Positions 27,501-42,500 of a stretch of DNA of 64,000 nt are shown here, piece after piece. The notes under the pieces were generated by a model. The model was not told the origin of the DNA. It worked only from the letters and a program-made list of their open reading frames with translations, and ran no database searches. This DNA comes from Rhabdornis inornatus. Lineage: Eukaryota > Chordata > Aves > Passeriformes > Rhabdornithidae. The DNA is taken from contig VWZS01003373.1 in assembly GCA_013397075.1 (NCBI GenBank), forward strand, positions 1,682,471 to 1,746,470, read 5' to 3'. The stretch's first letter is position 1, and each line of letters opens with the position of its first letter. The position numbers and the translations under genes were made by a program.

Positions 27501-30500
27501 AAAGTAGGATCTATGATGGAACAAGGTATCACACTTGTTTTCATGCAACTGGCAGTCTAAGTAGTGCAAACTACTTAGACTACTTAGATATAAACTACTT
27601 TCTTTAGTTTATCTCTCAATTTACCCTTCTTCTAGTGTGGAAAATAAAAAAAACACAGCAAGTCAGTATTATTTATTAGAATTTGTATCAAAGTATAAAA
27701 TTTTGAAGACTTACAGTGGGGTTTTGAATTAATGAGATGTGCATCATAAGTAATGAAAAAAGTTTTACTTCTCAGTTTATTTCAACTTAAAGAAAACAAA
27801 ATATTTACATATAGCAAAAACAGACTTACCGCTTCATCATACTTCTGCTGCTGAATATATAGTCTTATTTTTTTTAAAAAGCTGATCTGTTCAGAAGCAG
27901 AAAGTGGTCTGTACAACAACATAAAGAGATATTAACATTTCTCCTTTTCACAAACAGAAAAAATTAACTTTGCAATTAAAAGAATTACTCTAATGAAACC
28001 AAAATGTTCTGAACTTCATTAGGAGCAATTAGATAATTGAGACTAATCTATTCCTCTGCATTCATCTTCACATGTGTCAACACAGCTGCTTTTTAACTTA
28101 TCACAAAATCTCTGCATTAATAGACATTTATTTTATGCAGCTGATCCCATCTAATACTGCTGAAAATTATCTCCCTTGTGCATTATTATTGACCATTGCT
28201 CTGGACAAGAAGCATGGCGCACACAAAAATTAAGCAATTTAATTGATTTGAATATGGCTGTAAGCAGTTTGTAAGACAGCATTGAATGATTTGCTCCCGT
28301 TCCATGTTAACAGTAGATGATGCCTAACAATCTTCTCTGTGAAAAGTATGACCATGTCTCCTGTTACTCAAGAAGCTGTTAGCTGAGTCCCCAGAGAAGG
28401 GGATAACACAGATACCTGGCTACACTGAGGTCAGTGATAAAAATCTCTTTGATTTTAATAAACTTGATCATCACCCTAAACAATTGCTACCATTCTTCCC
28501 TTACAGAAAGTAGTAACAAGGACAAAGAAGTAAGTCAACCAGCTGCACCAAATGAAGGGAGAAAGAGCAATTTCTCCTGTACCATTTTCTTTCCATGTTT
28601 AAGGACAGCAGCAAGCATGAGAACCCCAGATGATGGATAAGTTATAAACCTTACCCTGGATAAGTTATAAGCCACAACACAGACCCTGTTGCTCTAGGTA
28701 CCACAGACAAACCATCAGCTGACAGCCAGGGAATGCATAGGGCAGGCTTCCTTCACACCTTCCACAACGCAGCAGTGGCACAGCAGCAGCTTCCAGCATC
28801 CATGGCACAAGGTGGCCCAGTTGCACACCTGCCTCCCTCCCACCTGCTCCTTCACATGCCTCATACATGACCACCAACCTCATGTTTCAGGCAGTGCCAA
28901 ATCAGGTCACTCCCACCATTTAAATCAGCAGCAATTGCCTGTGTGGCCACTCAGCTGAACCACAGGGGCAGGTCTTGATTTTATGCAGCTGCTGCATGGA
29001 AATGCTCATTCTTGCAGCTCCCAAACTGTGAATCACTTTTGCCTACAACCCAGTCAGTAGCCTGATACAGCAGTTGATACATCAGCAATACATACACACA
29101 CACCATTCTTTGAGCCATGACTTGTATTACATGTATTCTGTGCCCTGAATAACCTGAATTTTTGTAAGTAGCAACATCCTCATATATTTTGATGCTATTT
29201 CATTAAGTTCAGAGCACTGTGGTATCATGCAGGAATCTTCCAAAACACTGAATAATTGGAACAGCAATTAAACTTACTTTTGAGAAGAGTAAGTAACTGT
29301 ACTAAGAAAAGGTTTGTCTCTTTTCAATACAGAAAATAACTGAAGGATGGTACCTATAAAAAAGTAGGAAGAAAGAGGTTCCATGGAAAAGGAAAAAGGG
29401 AGAAAAAGATGATCACAAGGTCATGGTAAAAGTTTGATCACCTTAACTTTGAGGGGGAAACAGAGGATTTTAGAAACCAGACTTGAAAAACAGCAAAGTG
29501 AGTGTTGGTTGTTTCTGCACCTTCATTACATGTCCCCATGGAAGCCAACATTACATCTCCACAAGCTGAGGAGAATTAGAAACAATTCTTAAAGGAGACA
29601 AACTAGACCCAAGCATTGCCTTGAGGAAATCTGTGGCCTCAGATTTTGCCAAGCTGTTTGGTAGGGGAAAGGGAGCAAAACACTCAGTCAAGGTGGGAGT
29701 TTCACCATGTGTGGAGATTAATAGGAAGAAAAAAAAAAAAAGATAACATAGCTTTTCGGTAAGGATCTTCTAAAAATCTGAAATAAATATTCAGAAGATT
29801 TGTTTAGGGACTTAAACACATTAAAAGATGTTTCCATGTTCCCTGTCTGATTTTTATTATTTTACACATACTGTTTTCCATGAATCCTATCTTTGTCATA
29901 TTCAATGCAAATTTCTTCCAAGACAAAATGATATTTTACTTCATATCTTTAGTAATTTACCTATAACCCACTTATTATCTTTTTATTCTCACTGAATCAT
30001 TATATTATTAATGAACAATAGTCTTCACCTATTCCTTCTTAGAGGACAGCACCTAGGATCTCTGTACATGGATGGTGTAACAAAATAAATGGGGTTTTCA
30101 AACAGCAAAATTTTGAGTGAGTCAAACACTGAAAGCAATTATTTTGTCAAATTGGGTTACCATTGGCAGGTGGATTGTTAATTTTCAATAGCTAACATCA
30201 TAACACACATATTACCCTGCTTCCATATATATAATTTTCCAGAGGTTGAATTTACAATTGCCTAACAATTGTTTTTGTAAAATTTATGAATTTCACCAGA
30301 AACTAAGGACTACTCATATATAACTATGAAAATGCAAGCAATGTTCATTATCTTAAGACATTTTTATCTCTGTATTAAACAAAAAAAGCAAAGAAGTGAT
30401 TAAAGAATTTTGTATTTCATACCAGTCTAAAAAGGCTACCATATATGCTGATAATCCCTCAATAAAAGAATAGGCCTAGGTCACCATAAGCAGTTTATCA

Positions 30501-33500
30501 TCCATTGAGGACACTGATTCACTTCCTGAGGCTGACAAAGTAGACAAAAGATTTAAAAGAAATCTAGATGTAGCATAAAGCGACAAAGATGAGCCATGAA
30601 CAAAATTGGAAAGTTGCCTATGAAAAAAACCCAAGGACTTGAGAAATGGTGGTTCTATAAAATCTACAAGACTTAACAAAAACCAAAACCACACGGAAAA
30701 TTTAAATCTGAGGAGTTAAAGCTTGAACTGTTCATAGCACCACTTGATTTTAACTTAAACTATTTTAAAGGTCTCCAGTAGAAAACAGTTAGGAAATAAT
30801 AAACTGATCAGAGTTTTTCCCTGTGTTTTACTATACAGCATCCCAGAGGCACTAGCAAATGTCAATGTATTCTCAAGGTCACTTAATACACACATCCATG
30901 CAATTAGTATTAATAGTAATGAAGTGAATTTACTGATCATTATTAGAAGGTTTCTCAACTCCAGAAGGAAAACTAGGGTGTATGTGCATATGTTCTTGCC
31001 AGCTATCCACCATCAAAATCCAGTTCTAACAAACTCAAGATGAATAGCCTTGCCTAGTAAAATCTGAGGTCTTTTTCCATAGCACAAGAATACCTGTCCT
31101 ATTAAGAGGAACATACAAAGAGAATTCAATCCGTGGACTCAACTCCATCCTCCTTTTCTTAAAAGTACTGCAAAGGACATGCACTGAAAAGAGTAGTACT
31201 GAGAGGTTTAACTCAAAAGAGAAAGACAAGAACTCCATGATCACATAGATTATAAACACACATGCATTCACAATACCATCAGGATTCTCAAGATTTAAGA
31301 TCACATTCTTCACAGAAAATGATGGTGGCTCTGCAAGAGTAACTTTATTTTTCCTTATGGCTATCAGATATTAACTTCTTGGTTCCAGACAGAAATCACA
31401 GCTTCATCCATGAATAAACGTAATTAATTACGAAACAAGATGATTGGACTAATCATGCAAGTGCTTGTAAACTCTCCCTTCTGAGATGTTAGTTACCCTT
31501 GTCATAGGTATACCTGACAACATTAATCTTTCCAGCACATCATTCATGCTTCATATAACAGCAATTCACAACAAGACTGTGATGAAGTACATTCACCATA
31601 GCAATGTCAAAGGGATCTCTCTCTGGCCAATGAACCTTGTTTATCATCACACTACAGAAATTACCATCCCAAATGGTATAGGTAGGATGCTGCAGACAAA
31701 CCACAAGATAAAAAAAATCTCAGAACAGAAGGAGATGCCTTGCAAATACATCTGTATCCACTACAGCTAGTTTGCTAATTTTATTATGCCCGATTATTTG
31801 GGTAAAGATATATGGTAATTTTATTGCACAGTAAATTTTCCAGAAGTCTACTATTAAAAGTAACCCCTTCGTGTCTGTATTAGTTGAACACTTAAAATGC
31901 TCCAGACTTAATGAAAGTCAAGGAAGCACCACAGACCTGTGGAGGAAACGTACAAAGAGAAAGACTGAGATCTTTGCCTAGCTCATTGTCAGATGAAAAC
32001 AAATTCATTTCAGATTATTCACTATACACACTCACCCCATGCACCTATGTCAGCTCATGCATATCTACACCCTCCTAGCACTGCCTTTTCACTCTCCCCA
32101 TAAGGGAAAAAGAAAATACTGTACATCCTACAAATCTTCAAGAGCAGCAAGACTTGCAAAAGACAGTGATCACATTTCTATGACCCTTATCCAGCAGCAA
32201 ATCAGAAGTAGCTGTTCAGCAGTCTTCTAACTTTTTCATATTGGCTATTTGAGAGATAAGGAGGAAAGCATCAGCTCCTGTTTGCATTCTGTTGCTGCAA
32301 AACTAAAATGCTAAAGGATATGAACACACATCCCTATGACAACCCCATGATGGAGCAAGGCCATGTGAAAAGAGCATGATAGGACTTTGTTTAGGCGACC
32401 TTCTTTTCAACACTACATAAAGCAGAGCTTCTCATATGCTTTGCTATGAAATTTCTAACTCCAGAATTGTTAGTAGCAAAAGAGCCATCAGACTGACACT
32501 ATCCAAACAACTCCAGCAACCTCTTCTGCCAAAATGCTAAGTAATTACAGGTTCTTGTCTTCTTGTCCAGAAAGAAGATCCCTGTTACCCAAGTAACTTG
32601 CAACCTGAAATAAATCACCAAGGATAAAGTTGCCAATCTCTACGGGCACCATCCACCCTGCAGAGGATCTGAGGCTTCTGCCACCCAGACACTGCTGGGG
32701 GCAGGTGCCAGGGCCGCTGTGCTCTCTCCCCATGGGAGAAAATTGCCAGCAACAGAATCAGCTGAGTATGCTCAAACTCTGTTGCCACACACTCCTCTTT
32801 GAGGGCCATACTACAGAGAAGAGATGGCTTCTACTCCAGCAGTTCTGCAAGCAGCTGAAATTGTACTTACAGGACCCACTATTACTGCTTTGATCCACAA
32901 AGCAATAATTTGATTCACTGCTGGCAAAATGCATCTTAGAAATGCAGATGTAATACTAGCTTGGTGTTTTGGCAGGGCTGCTATTCAAAAGCAACTGAGC
33001 CAGTGCAGCAACAGGCTTCAAAAATGCAATATCCCATAGGAGCTGCCTTCAAACATTCCCAGTGCACAACAGGATGGCACCCGAGAAAGCATCAGGTGGG
33101 TAACGGGAGAGTAGAGACACAGATATTTCTGTATTCAATGCTATTAATGTGGCAGAAACATGATTGCACACTTGTTTCTGTTCTACAACAAATTCACTTC
33201 AGTTAGCAACCCATGAGTGCAGAGACTTAATATTGATGACAGTGCAATCACAAACAAACCCAGAATTGTTAAAAGAACTTAGTCATTCTCCTGTTTCTTC
33301 TTTCCTGTTTACTTTACAAAGTATTGTGCACAATCTTGTAGAAGCAGAACAAAATGCATGAGAGAAAACCTTCCTACTTAATCAACAGCAGAGAACAATC
33401 ACAAAGACAATGAATGGCAAATGATACAAAAGCTTACGTTCATTCAAGAAAATGTGAAAAAAATTACCAAATAAGCATTTCAAAAATCAAAGTTTGGAAC

Positions 33501-36500
33501 CATGATATTTTCTTTCTGTTGAACTTGCTGCGCAACGCAGAGTACGTGACGTTACCTGGGGCCATGATCAGGAAAAAGAAAGCTGTTACAGTTCTATTGA
33601 CCTCACTGAATTACCTATTTACATGAATTTTAATGGCTAGAAGCCAATTTTTCCTCATTTTCAAAATGCATTCAATTCCACTTCTTTCGATGGGCCTTTT
33701 CAGAGGAAAGACCTGTTTTACATTACCTGCCAAAGACAGACTGAAAGCACATCCTATGAGATAAACAGACAATTCTTTGCATATGTTTTAGTTTTGATCA
33801 AAGAGTGAAGCTTCAAAATGAAACTACTTGGACGGTAACTCTGCGATCTTCAATCTGTTTAGATGGCCTTAATTTTAATTGTTTATTAAAATATTTTCAG
33901 ATAAGCTGCTAAAAGAGTCAAGTTCTAAAAAATTTCATTTTCATAATTAGAAGATGCATGTTGATTACAGATTTTAAAATTACAGCCATAGTTTCAGTAC
34001 ATTAAAGTTACGCTTTTTAAAAGAAAACGTGCTCCACATAAACCTACACTGAAGTGTTTATTGCAGCTTCATAAATCTGAGAACCCACAATATTCCCTTT
34101 CCCAACTTAATCTAATCTCTTTGCTCCTGCTGTTCCACTGCCAGGACTTTCAGTTTTGGAGGGTCTAAATTTCAATTGGGTTTTTGTATTTCTGGATTTT
34201 CTGACTACTGTGTTAAATTTTTAGTCAGATAGCCTAGTTGTAGGGTTGTAGTAAGTTACCTTTGCAACTCAGTTATGCTTTTTCTTTTAAGAAACATTAA
34301 AAAGCACTGCTGGCATTCCAAAAGAAATAAAAGGATTAACAAAGTCAGTAGGTAGCTCCTGTTTTTAAGTTCTGAGGTTTTTGTTCTTTAAAGCATAACA
34401 AAATGAAAGCAGGACACACCTCCAACAGGCCAAAGGTAGCACAGAGTATATTTACTGAAACATTACAGAAACCCATTGTTACATCTATGCTTTTATAGTC
34501 ATCAGATGCACAAACATGCAGAGAAGGACTGTGGGACATCAGTGAACCCGCAGGAAATAGTCTGACTGCTAATGCTCTAACCCTAGACTGTCAAGTCTCA
34601 AGAATTAAAATAGCCTTGAATATTCACAAATCAGAATCCCTGATGTAGCATATTCAACAGGATAGTGCCTTAGGATATTTATGTAAATCCTTTAGATAAC
34701 AAAGACAGGAGAAAAAGGAGCTGACAACTAAACTGCTGGCTGCCAATTCACTGAACAGAGAAGCAATTAAGGTAACCGGGCTGCACACAGCATATTTTGC
34801 ATGTACACTACTATGACAAGAGCTTCAGAGAACCAGAGGCCAGAAGGGAGGAAGCCACACTCTAAAACCATCTCTCTGGCCCCCTTAAAGCAGAACTGAG
34901 AAGCTGGATGCAGGGATCTTCCAGGGGCAGAGGGTTTGTCCAGAAAGCCATAGTAGGACATGATGCCACAGCCTTGGAAAGGGAAACTGCTTTTCAGGGA
35001 AGGTGGAAGACCTTTGAAGGAAAAGAAAGGCACAGTATTTAAAGTCTCTTCTATTTTAGTACTACAGGGGAGGAATATGTGCTGACTGTACATAACAACA
35101 CCCTGCCAATGTTGTGAGTCCTCACCTCTGCAAGATACATGATGATTTACGTAAGTCAATGACTTACATATGATTTACGACAATGAGCTCGATCTAGGTA
35201 CCTGCAGTGTTGTGGCTATGTAGTGTTATACCACAGCTTCTCTTCTGCTCCACAATCCTACATGCCCATCCTATACCCTAGTGACCATTTTTCAAGCAGC
35301 TGCATCCAGAGCAAGCAGTTTGCTGTGCAAGCTCGCAGGGCCCCGTGGGCACCAAAACATGTCTGGGAGACCACCCATACTGATCCTGACCAGGAGACCA
35401 TTGTACATCAAGGAGTCAATGATCCACATACCCTAAGCAGACCCAGGCCTGTGGTGCCCAAATACCTTGGCCACAGGACAGACCCAGTCAGCTGGTAAGA
35501 ACAAAGGAGCCTGCAGGCAACTCCCACTCCATAACAGGGATTACACTGCCTGCCTGTCCTCAAGCATTGAAGAACTGCAAGGAGTTCTCATGTGAACCTC
35601 TTTTCTGTCTGACACTAGAAATTATCACCAGAGTTGATTTCTTGATAGAAAAATCACATAGCAGCTTGAACAAACCAAAACAATCTGTCGCACCATCAGA
35701 AAACTCATCTGATGTCCCACAGAGGGTACCCAGCATCTGAAGGGACGTACGATCTACTTGCTATCTGTATTCTTCCGTTCCTTTTATATTATTAAAATAG
35801 TTATTATTTTGTTATTGGGCCTTTCTCACTGAGATCCAGAAAGAGCCCTGTACTCTGTTCCTTACCTCATGCACCAGAGCAGAACATTCTCCATCCATCC
35901 CCTCCTACCACCTGCTGCAAATCCTCCCTTAACCCTCACTGCACAAAGCCTCACAAGTTCCATGAAAAGGCCAAAAAGATTTATAATACAAGGAAACAGA
36001 GAAATACACATTAATCTTGTGATACTTTATCTTATACACCAGGCTTTTAGCTCCTTCTAAAGACCTTACCTACTTCCTACTAGATAGTAAATCCAATTAC
36101 ATCCAGTCCTCCTGCGTAGAAGCCGCTGCCAGTTAGCTTTTCATGTACAAACTAAAAGCTCCTGAATGCACTGCTGAAACTCAAGACCAGCAGGATGTCT
36201 GCCTTCTAAGAGGATTGCATCCTCCCTGAGCAGCAGTGTGCTTCAGACATGGCCCATTCAGTGAGAGAGAAGCCAACATTTTTGCCAAAGAACAGGCATT
36301 GATTTCTCCCTGAAGAGATAATACCTTTATTATTTAATCAGGAGGGCTTTCAGTAAAAACTAATACAAAGCCATTATTTCAATCTGAGCACTTTGTCTCT
36401 ACAGCACTGCAGTTCTGTTTTTTGATACATATACACATATTCTTAAAGCCACGGGTGGAGGGGAAAGGGCTGCCAGTCTGCCTTCTGACACCAGCAGGCT

Positions 36501-39500
36501 AAAGGTGCCCACACTGGCCAGCTTGTACCAGCAGTCCCAGCAGCAGCCTTATGCCTAGATTCACACCTGATAACACAATGGGGACAAGGCGGAGAAAGGA
36601 AAAGGCTGGCTGTCTTTCCAGGGCTCACTTGGAATTGATAGAAGCTGCTGGTCTTTCATTCTTGAACACAGGATGAAGGGGCTGAAATCTCTTTGCAGAT
36701 GAATCAGTGCTTCTGCTAAATAAAAGGTCCTCTGAAGACACAAAGTATTCCAACAAACGTCCAGTGAGAATAATCACTATTAGACTATCCTTCTGTACTG
36801 GAATATTTTTACCCTTTCCTCTTGGCATTCAGTGCTTCCTGTTTGCTCTTGCAAGCATCATCACATACCACAAATACCTTACATATTACCAGTTATTTCA
36901 ATAAATGTAATTTATTTAAACAAAACAAGAAGAGTATGTTTCAAAGGATGTACTGACAACTTAAGGAGCCCTGCCTCGCTCAATGGTGGAAAAGAAATCA
37001 CCTGCTTTGCTTTGATCCAAAATGTCAATTTTGTGGGAACATCTATTATTTAAGTTTTGAAAGGCCATCAGACAGAGGCAACAATATAGTACTCAATCTC
37101 CAGTCATCACAGAAAGGAAGAAAAGAGGTATTTGTGCACATGGCAGTTTTTTGAAGTTTCTATACTCTTCAAAGACACTCTACACTCTGTTTTCTTTTCT
37201 ATAACTGACAAAACACAATGTGCAATTATATGGAAAGACTTAGTCTCTACATGATTGATATCTCCTTGCACCAAATCCATACAAATGTTTAAGGGAGTTA
37301 TATCTCAATTCATACTAGAGGATAGCGCAAAGGGAGAGTTACATTTTCATATGGTGAGAAGCACGTTCTTATTTAATAGCTGTACACTGCACATTAAAAA
37401 TGCTGTGACTGTCTATATAAATATGCAAGTTAGAACTTGATTATGCACACAAAAATAATTATTTGGTATGATTAATATGTAGTAGTCAGACAATTAGGTT
37501 ATTTTAAAAATGCAGCATAAGGCATATGGGATTTTTCCTATATGAGACAATAACTCAAGTATCTTATTTAAAGTCAAGTTGCTATTTCCTGCTAAAAAAA
37601 CCCAACCATTACTGATAAAAACTTAAGACATTCAATAAAAAAGAAAAGCTAGTGGTGAGCAAGCACTGATTATACTTCAACTGTTCATCTCTTAGATTTT
37701 TTTCTGTATGGTGGTTCTCAAACTGCTGCCCCTGCCGTCTTACTGTGAGGCACCAGAACCTGAACAGCTGGAAGCACAGCCATCCCTGAAAGCACTGCAT
37801 ACACCAGGATTATGCAAAAGGACTCCTGTGCTTTGGTGTAATTTATTATCTTAAATCTCTTGTACCTGTTGGGACAATAAAATTGCACTAATTGGGTACG
37901 CGGATTTTAGGGCGATGCTGATACACCATTTAGTCACCACACCACACCGTCCTTCTGATACTTCTTGTAGGATTACTGCCACAGGCCAGAGACACCAACT
38001 TTGGGAATGATTTTGCAACAGTAGCATCTGGCCCCTTGGCACACTCATCTTTGAGCTGTGCCAGCTTGGCAGTTGCCCTAAAGTACATCAAATGATCAGA
38101 AAGCTAAGATAGTTCACTATCCTGGACATCAGTTGTCCTCTGTCAGTCTTCAGATTTGTCCTCTCACTTCTTTCAAAGCATCTTCTGGCACCTTCTTTTC
38201 CTACGCATAAAGATCAAAGCATTGTGCTTTTCTTCTCAGAATTCTGAGAAAAACCTCTGATTTTGCTAAGTACATGGTTTCTGAAAATATGTCTTTTGTA
38301 GTTGAAAAAAAAGATAGGGAGAGAAAAGAAGTGGGAAGGAAACAGATTTCAGATAATAACTTGTTTCATGTATCCAACTGGAACTGCAGGTATGTACTCA
38401 GTATCAGCAAAGGATTCTGCACCTTGCCTGGCAGAATCAAACACTTGGAGCTGAGTTTCTGAAATGTATTCTCAACAGTTTCACAAGTAGCCTCGAGATA
38501 TACTTTTACCCAGATTTGTTCCTTGATCAAGGCACTTTGATAAGGCAAAATTATTGCATTACTAGCAGTTCGACACATCCTTATTAACAGATATATCCAA
38601 ACTCTAACCTGCCTCAAGCCTGGTCAAGTAGACACTACTGAAGTTTCTATCCCATAACACAGTGATCAGCTGCATCCTCCCTCTCATCATTATACACCTG
38701 ACAGATGGATTTCCGAGAGAGATGCAATTTAGATCCAAGTAGGAAAGGGCACATATCTACTAGCCTCCTTCATTTCCTGTCCACTGTGCCAGCCACACTT
38801 CTGCTACGGATGAGATTCCCTGTGGAAATCAGAAGTTCTGTATCAATTCAATATTCTCTCTGTTGCCAACACTTTAAAAATAGGCTTACTGTATCCACAC
38901 ATATGTGTGCACACTAGCTTAATGCTTCTGGTGCAATACATTCCACGCACAACTCACAGAATAGTTTTTGAGTCATTGCAGCTGAAGATCATGAATTTCA
39001 GGTCAATTTTCTTCTCAGTCAGTAATAAAACACCTGAAAATCAAACTGGAAAACAGGATTTTCCCCCCAGAATATTAAAACAAACCTTTTAATGCTATTT
39101 CTGATTAAAAATTAAGTCCAGGTTAAGTTTCTGTTAAGTTGCCATTTCTACAGAACACATTGTGAATATATTCTCCACTCTCCCCTACTCTGAAAACTAC
39201 ATATTCATTAGTAATTGCACCTCTAAAACCAGAATGTCTCAATCTGAAATTCTAGACTCAGATTTCTTCCAGAGCTCATATCTACATTTCTATTATACAG
39301 ACTTTATCCAACTACATCTTGAAATAATTTAAGAAACTCCGTTTTCAGACATTCTTTGTTAATTTTCAGGTGACCAACTGCTGAAATGACACAAAAATCT
39401 GTAATAGTCACAAACAAGATATTTAAAATATTCTACATAGTTTCATGATCCCAAAGCACTTCAGACATGAATTACACTTCACTAACCTCCAATAGACTAT

Positions 39501-42500
39501 GGAGAAAAAGCATTATATGCTGGAGCACATACTTTCTGAGCTTCAAGTTAGGCACCAGAAGGATCAAAAAAGAACATAACTCCTTGGTACAACAACTGAA
39601 AATGAACAGAGGTGGAAGAAGTTATTCGTGTTTAAAAGAAAGGACAGCAGTACAGAAACACAGCACAGAACTGTGCTCAGCTGCAGCAGCAGGTAAGGCC
39701 AACCATAGGTTAATACAGATCAGGGGTCAAACCTGACATTAAACCTGGGCTGACAACTCCCAATAGCATACAGCTATGCAGAAACAACCTCCATACAATT
39801 ACCAATTACTCTGAAACATAGCACAGCACACCAAGACTTCTCTTGTTCCAGACAGGAGGGAGGTGTCCTCACCTTTGCATTTTTAACTTCTCCTGAAAAA
39901 GTAACCATACCCTTCTCCGCACCCTTTTATCTACCACCAAAAAAGCATCTCAGCAAAGACAGCAGAAGGGAATGCATGCCTTTCCCTCTCTATCTCATTC
40001 AGATTCAAGCGTAATTTGTGTGAAGAACAGATGTAGTTTGCCTTATACTCATGCATCAGATCATGCACCTGCAGCTGAAGTTCAGGCTTGTGTTCACTGC
40101 ACTCACATTCAATCATCTGCATGTGAAAGAGGATGGATCTATAGATAGGTCATGCCTAAAACTGCCTTCAGTCTTCCTTCTTCCTTTGGTTCCTGCACGT
40201 TGAAGCACTAGGAAGTTACACATCTGTTTAAAAATAAATTTGTGTTCAACCACTTTATCCCAGCTATTAGTAAGAGGTTGGACAAGACCCCTTGGTAAGT
40301 TCCCAGACATGAGCCAAGTTTTGAAAGTCAAGGAGAGCTGTGAAGACTAATCAGAACCTGGCCAAACTACCCCCAGCACAGTGCGGGTGAGTATTTACAT
40401 TAGTGTCAACGTATGTGGTATGAGTCTCTTTTTTCTGCTTTCCTAGAATGAATAAACAGCATCGTCTTGAAGCAACAAAGAGTCTTCATCCCCACAACAT
40501 TCCTGTAAGGCATTTCACTGTGGTAGTGGATTTCCTTCCCTCCCACCCCCACTGGCTGCTCCTCAAGGCTGACAGCTTGCCACAGCAGACCCTTGGCAAG
40601 TGATTAACAGCATGCCAAATGTAGAATCTTAGCTAACACACAGTTTTGTTTGCACACAAATAATCCTTTAGACACAAACCACTGACCAAGTCTGGGACTA
40701 AGTCTTGTCCCAGCTGCACCTAATCTCCCTCTGAGAAGGAGGTTAGAATGTAAAGGGGTCTTTTCTGCATCTCACACCTCAACATGAGGGTCTCCATGAC
40801 AGCTTTTCCTGACCCTCCTTCTACACAGTAAATAATCAAGTGTTCTTGCCACTGAATCTTGCTAACCACTGTTGCATTTACTATCGAATGTCGTGAAATA
40901 GTTATTACTTCTCTCTGGCGGGCAAGTTGCATCACTCCTTCCATGACATTCACACACCCGAGAAATTATTTTGGTCTCAAATAAAAACCTTTCCTACAGC
41001 AACTACTAATCCAAATTTTGATTCAGAAAAAAATTGAAACTTATCTAAAGAAAATAAATTTATTTTTGCAGTGGGCCATACCAAAGTAACAATATGTTTA
41101 TACCAAGTTTTAGTTCCATTTTCAAAGTGATAGATGTCTCTGGCATTTCCACTTAAAACAATCCAACATATCATAAAACAGGAAAGACAGCAACCCATAA
41201 AGCAATCAGTAATACTTAGTTCATTTAAAGATAAATATAGCATTAAGAAAAGCACATCCTATTTTAGAGAATCAGTTTTATTTCTCAAGGAGAGGTAAAA
41301 GTGAAAAAGCTCTGAAATCAAACTAATAGCCATTTATCAAAGAAGACTGGTAATCCTTTCTGTATGGGCATTTTATTTCATACAGATCAGTAAATTATTT
41401 GATAATGCAGCTGTCATTCAGAATTCATTCTAGAAGATCTATTATGGGCCCAAGATTAACTTGACTTTTGTCTCACAGACTGTCTTGAACCCTTCCCTTT
41501 GTGGGAGCTAGAAGTACAATATAACATAGCGATTGTCTATTCAGACAGACAGAAATCATCTTTAACAATAAACATATTTCTCAGGAAGCAACTCAAGTAC
41601 TTTTTACTGCTGCTATTATTTAAAGATCTTAATTAACATTAGTTCTATTTCCCAAAGGAATACAGCTGCTCTTGGTGACAAGGTATTTTTGGAGCCCTCC
41701 ACAAACTGCGAGCAGAACTGAACACTACCACGTGCACCCACGGCAAAGCTTTTAACAACCTTTACAAAAGAAAGGAAAAGGAAAAATTAGCTTTAATTAG
41801 ATAAGACAGAAGGGTGAAGGGAGCAGTAACTGTTCCATACACTAGAACAGAGTTCCCAGATACACAAATCACTACAAAGACTCTTTCACAGCCCTGGAAA
41901 CACAAAGACTAGGCAACACAAATGCTAAATATTGTAAGGTTCTTTTCTGGATGCACTGAATTTTATTTATTCTTCATTAGAATTTAAATCACAGAAGGAA
42001 CAACTCTAAATTCCACTTTCACATACATATAAATGAACAGATTGCACTTCCTGACCCTATAGGTACTTGTATCTCCCAACAAATGCTGAAAAAACCATAG
42101 GGGAAAAAAAAAATCAGTGAAAATTACTGTGCCATCTATATAGCTATACTGTCAAAAAAAGCTCAGAAAAATAATCCTTAATGAAAAATTAAATGTAAGG
42201 AATAGACTTTGAAAAATAAATCAATCTTTAAGTGCTAGTGAGAAGGAACAGTTAATTGCACAGAGTTCTAGTGCAAAGTTCCATAGTCAGATAAACACTA
42301 CCATCAAAAAAAGACAAGAGACTGAATGTGTTGTTGCAGCTCACTGAAATACCAAAGTAAGTGATAAGACAATCAGATAAAATATACATCATTTTCACAG
42401 ACACTTACTTGAATGGTGTGAACAGAAACGACAATGTAGTTTCCTTTTTCTGACTCATCTTAACCTGCATAAAAGAGCATTAAATCATTACATGCAAGTT

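Noticed and set aside
34767..35159. 130-codon minus-strand open frame in the large intron
   Set aside because: It has no family motif and no splice context, and the PIGN frame is complete without it.
40260..40310. AAGAGGTTGGACAAGACCCC, possible CR1 tail
   Set aside because: A single short similarity without the flanking tail motifs in order.
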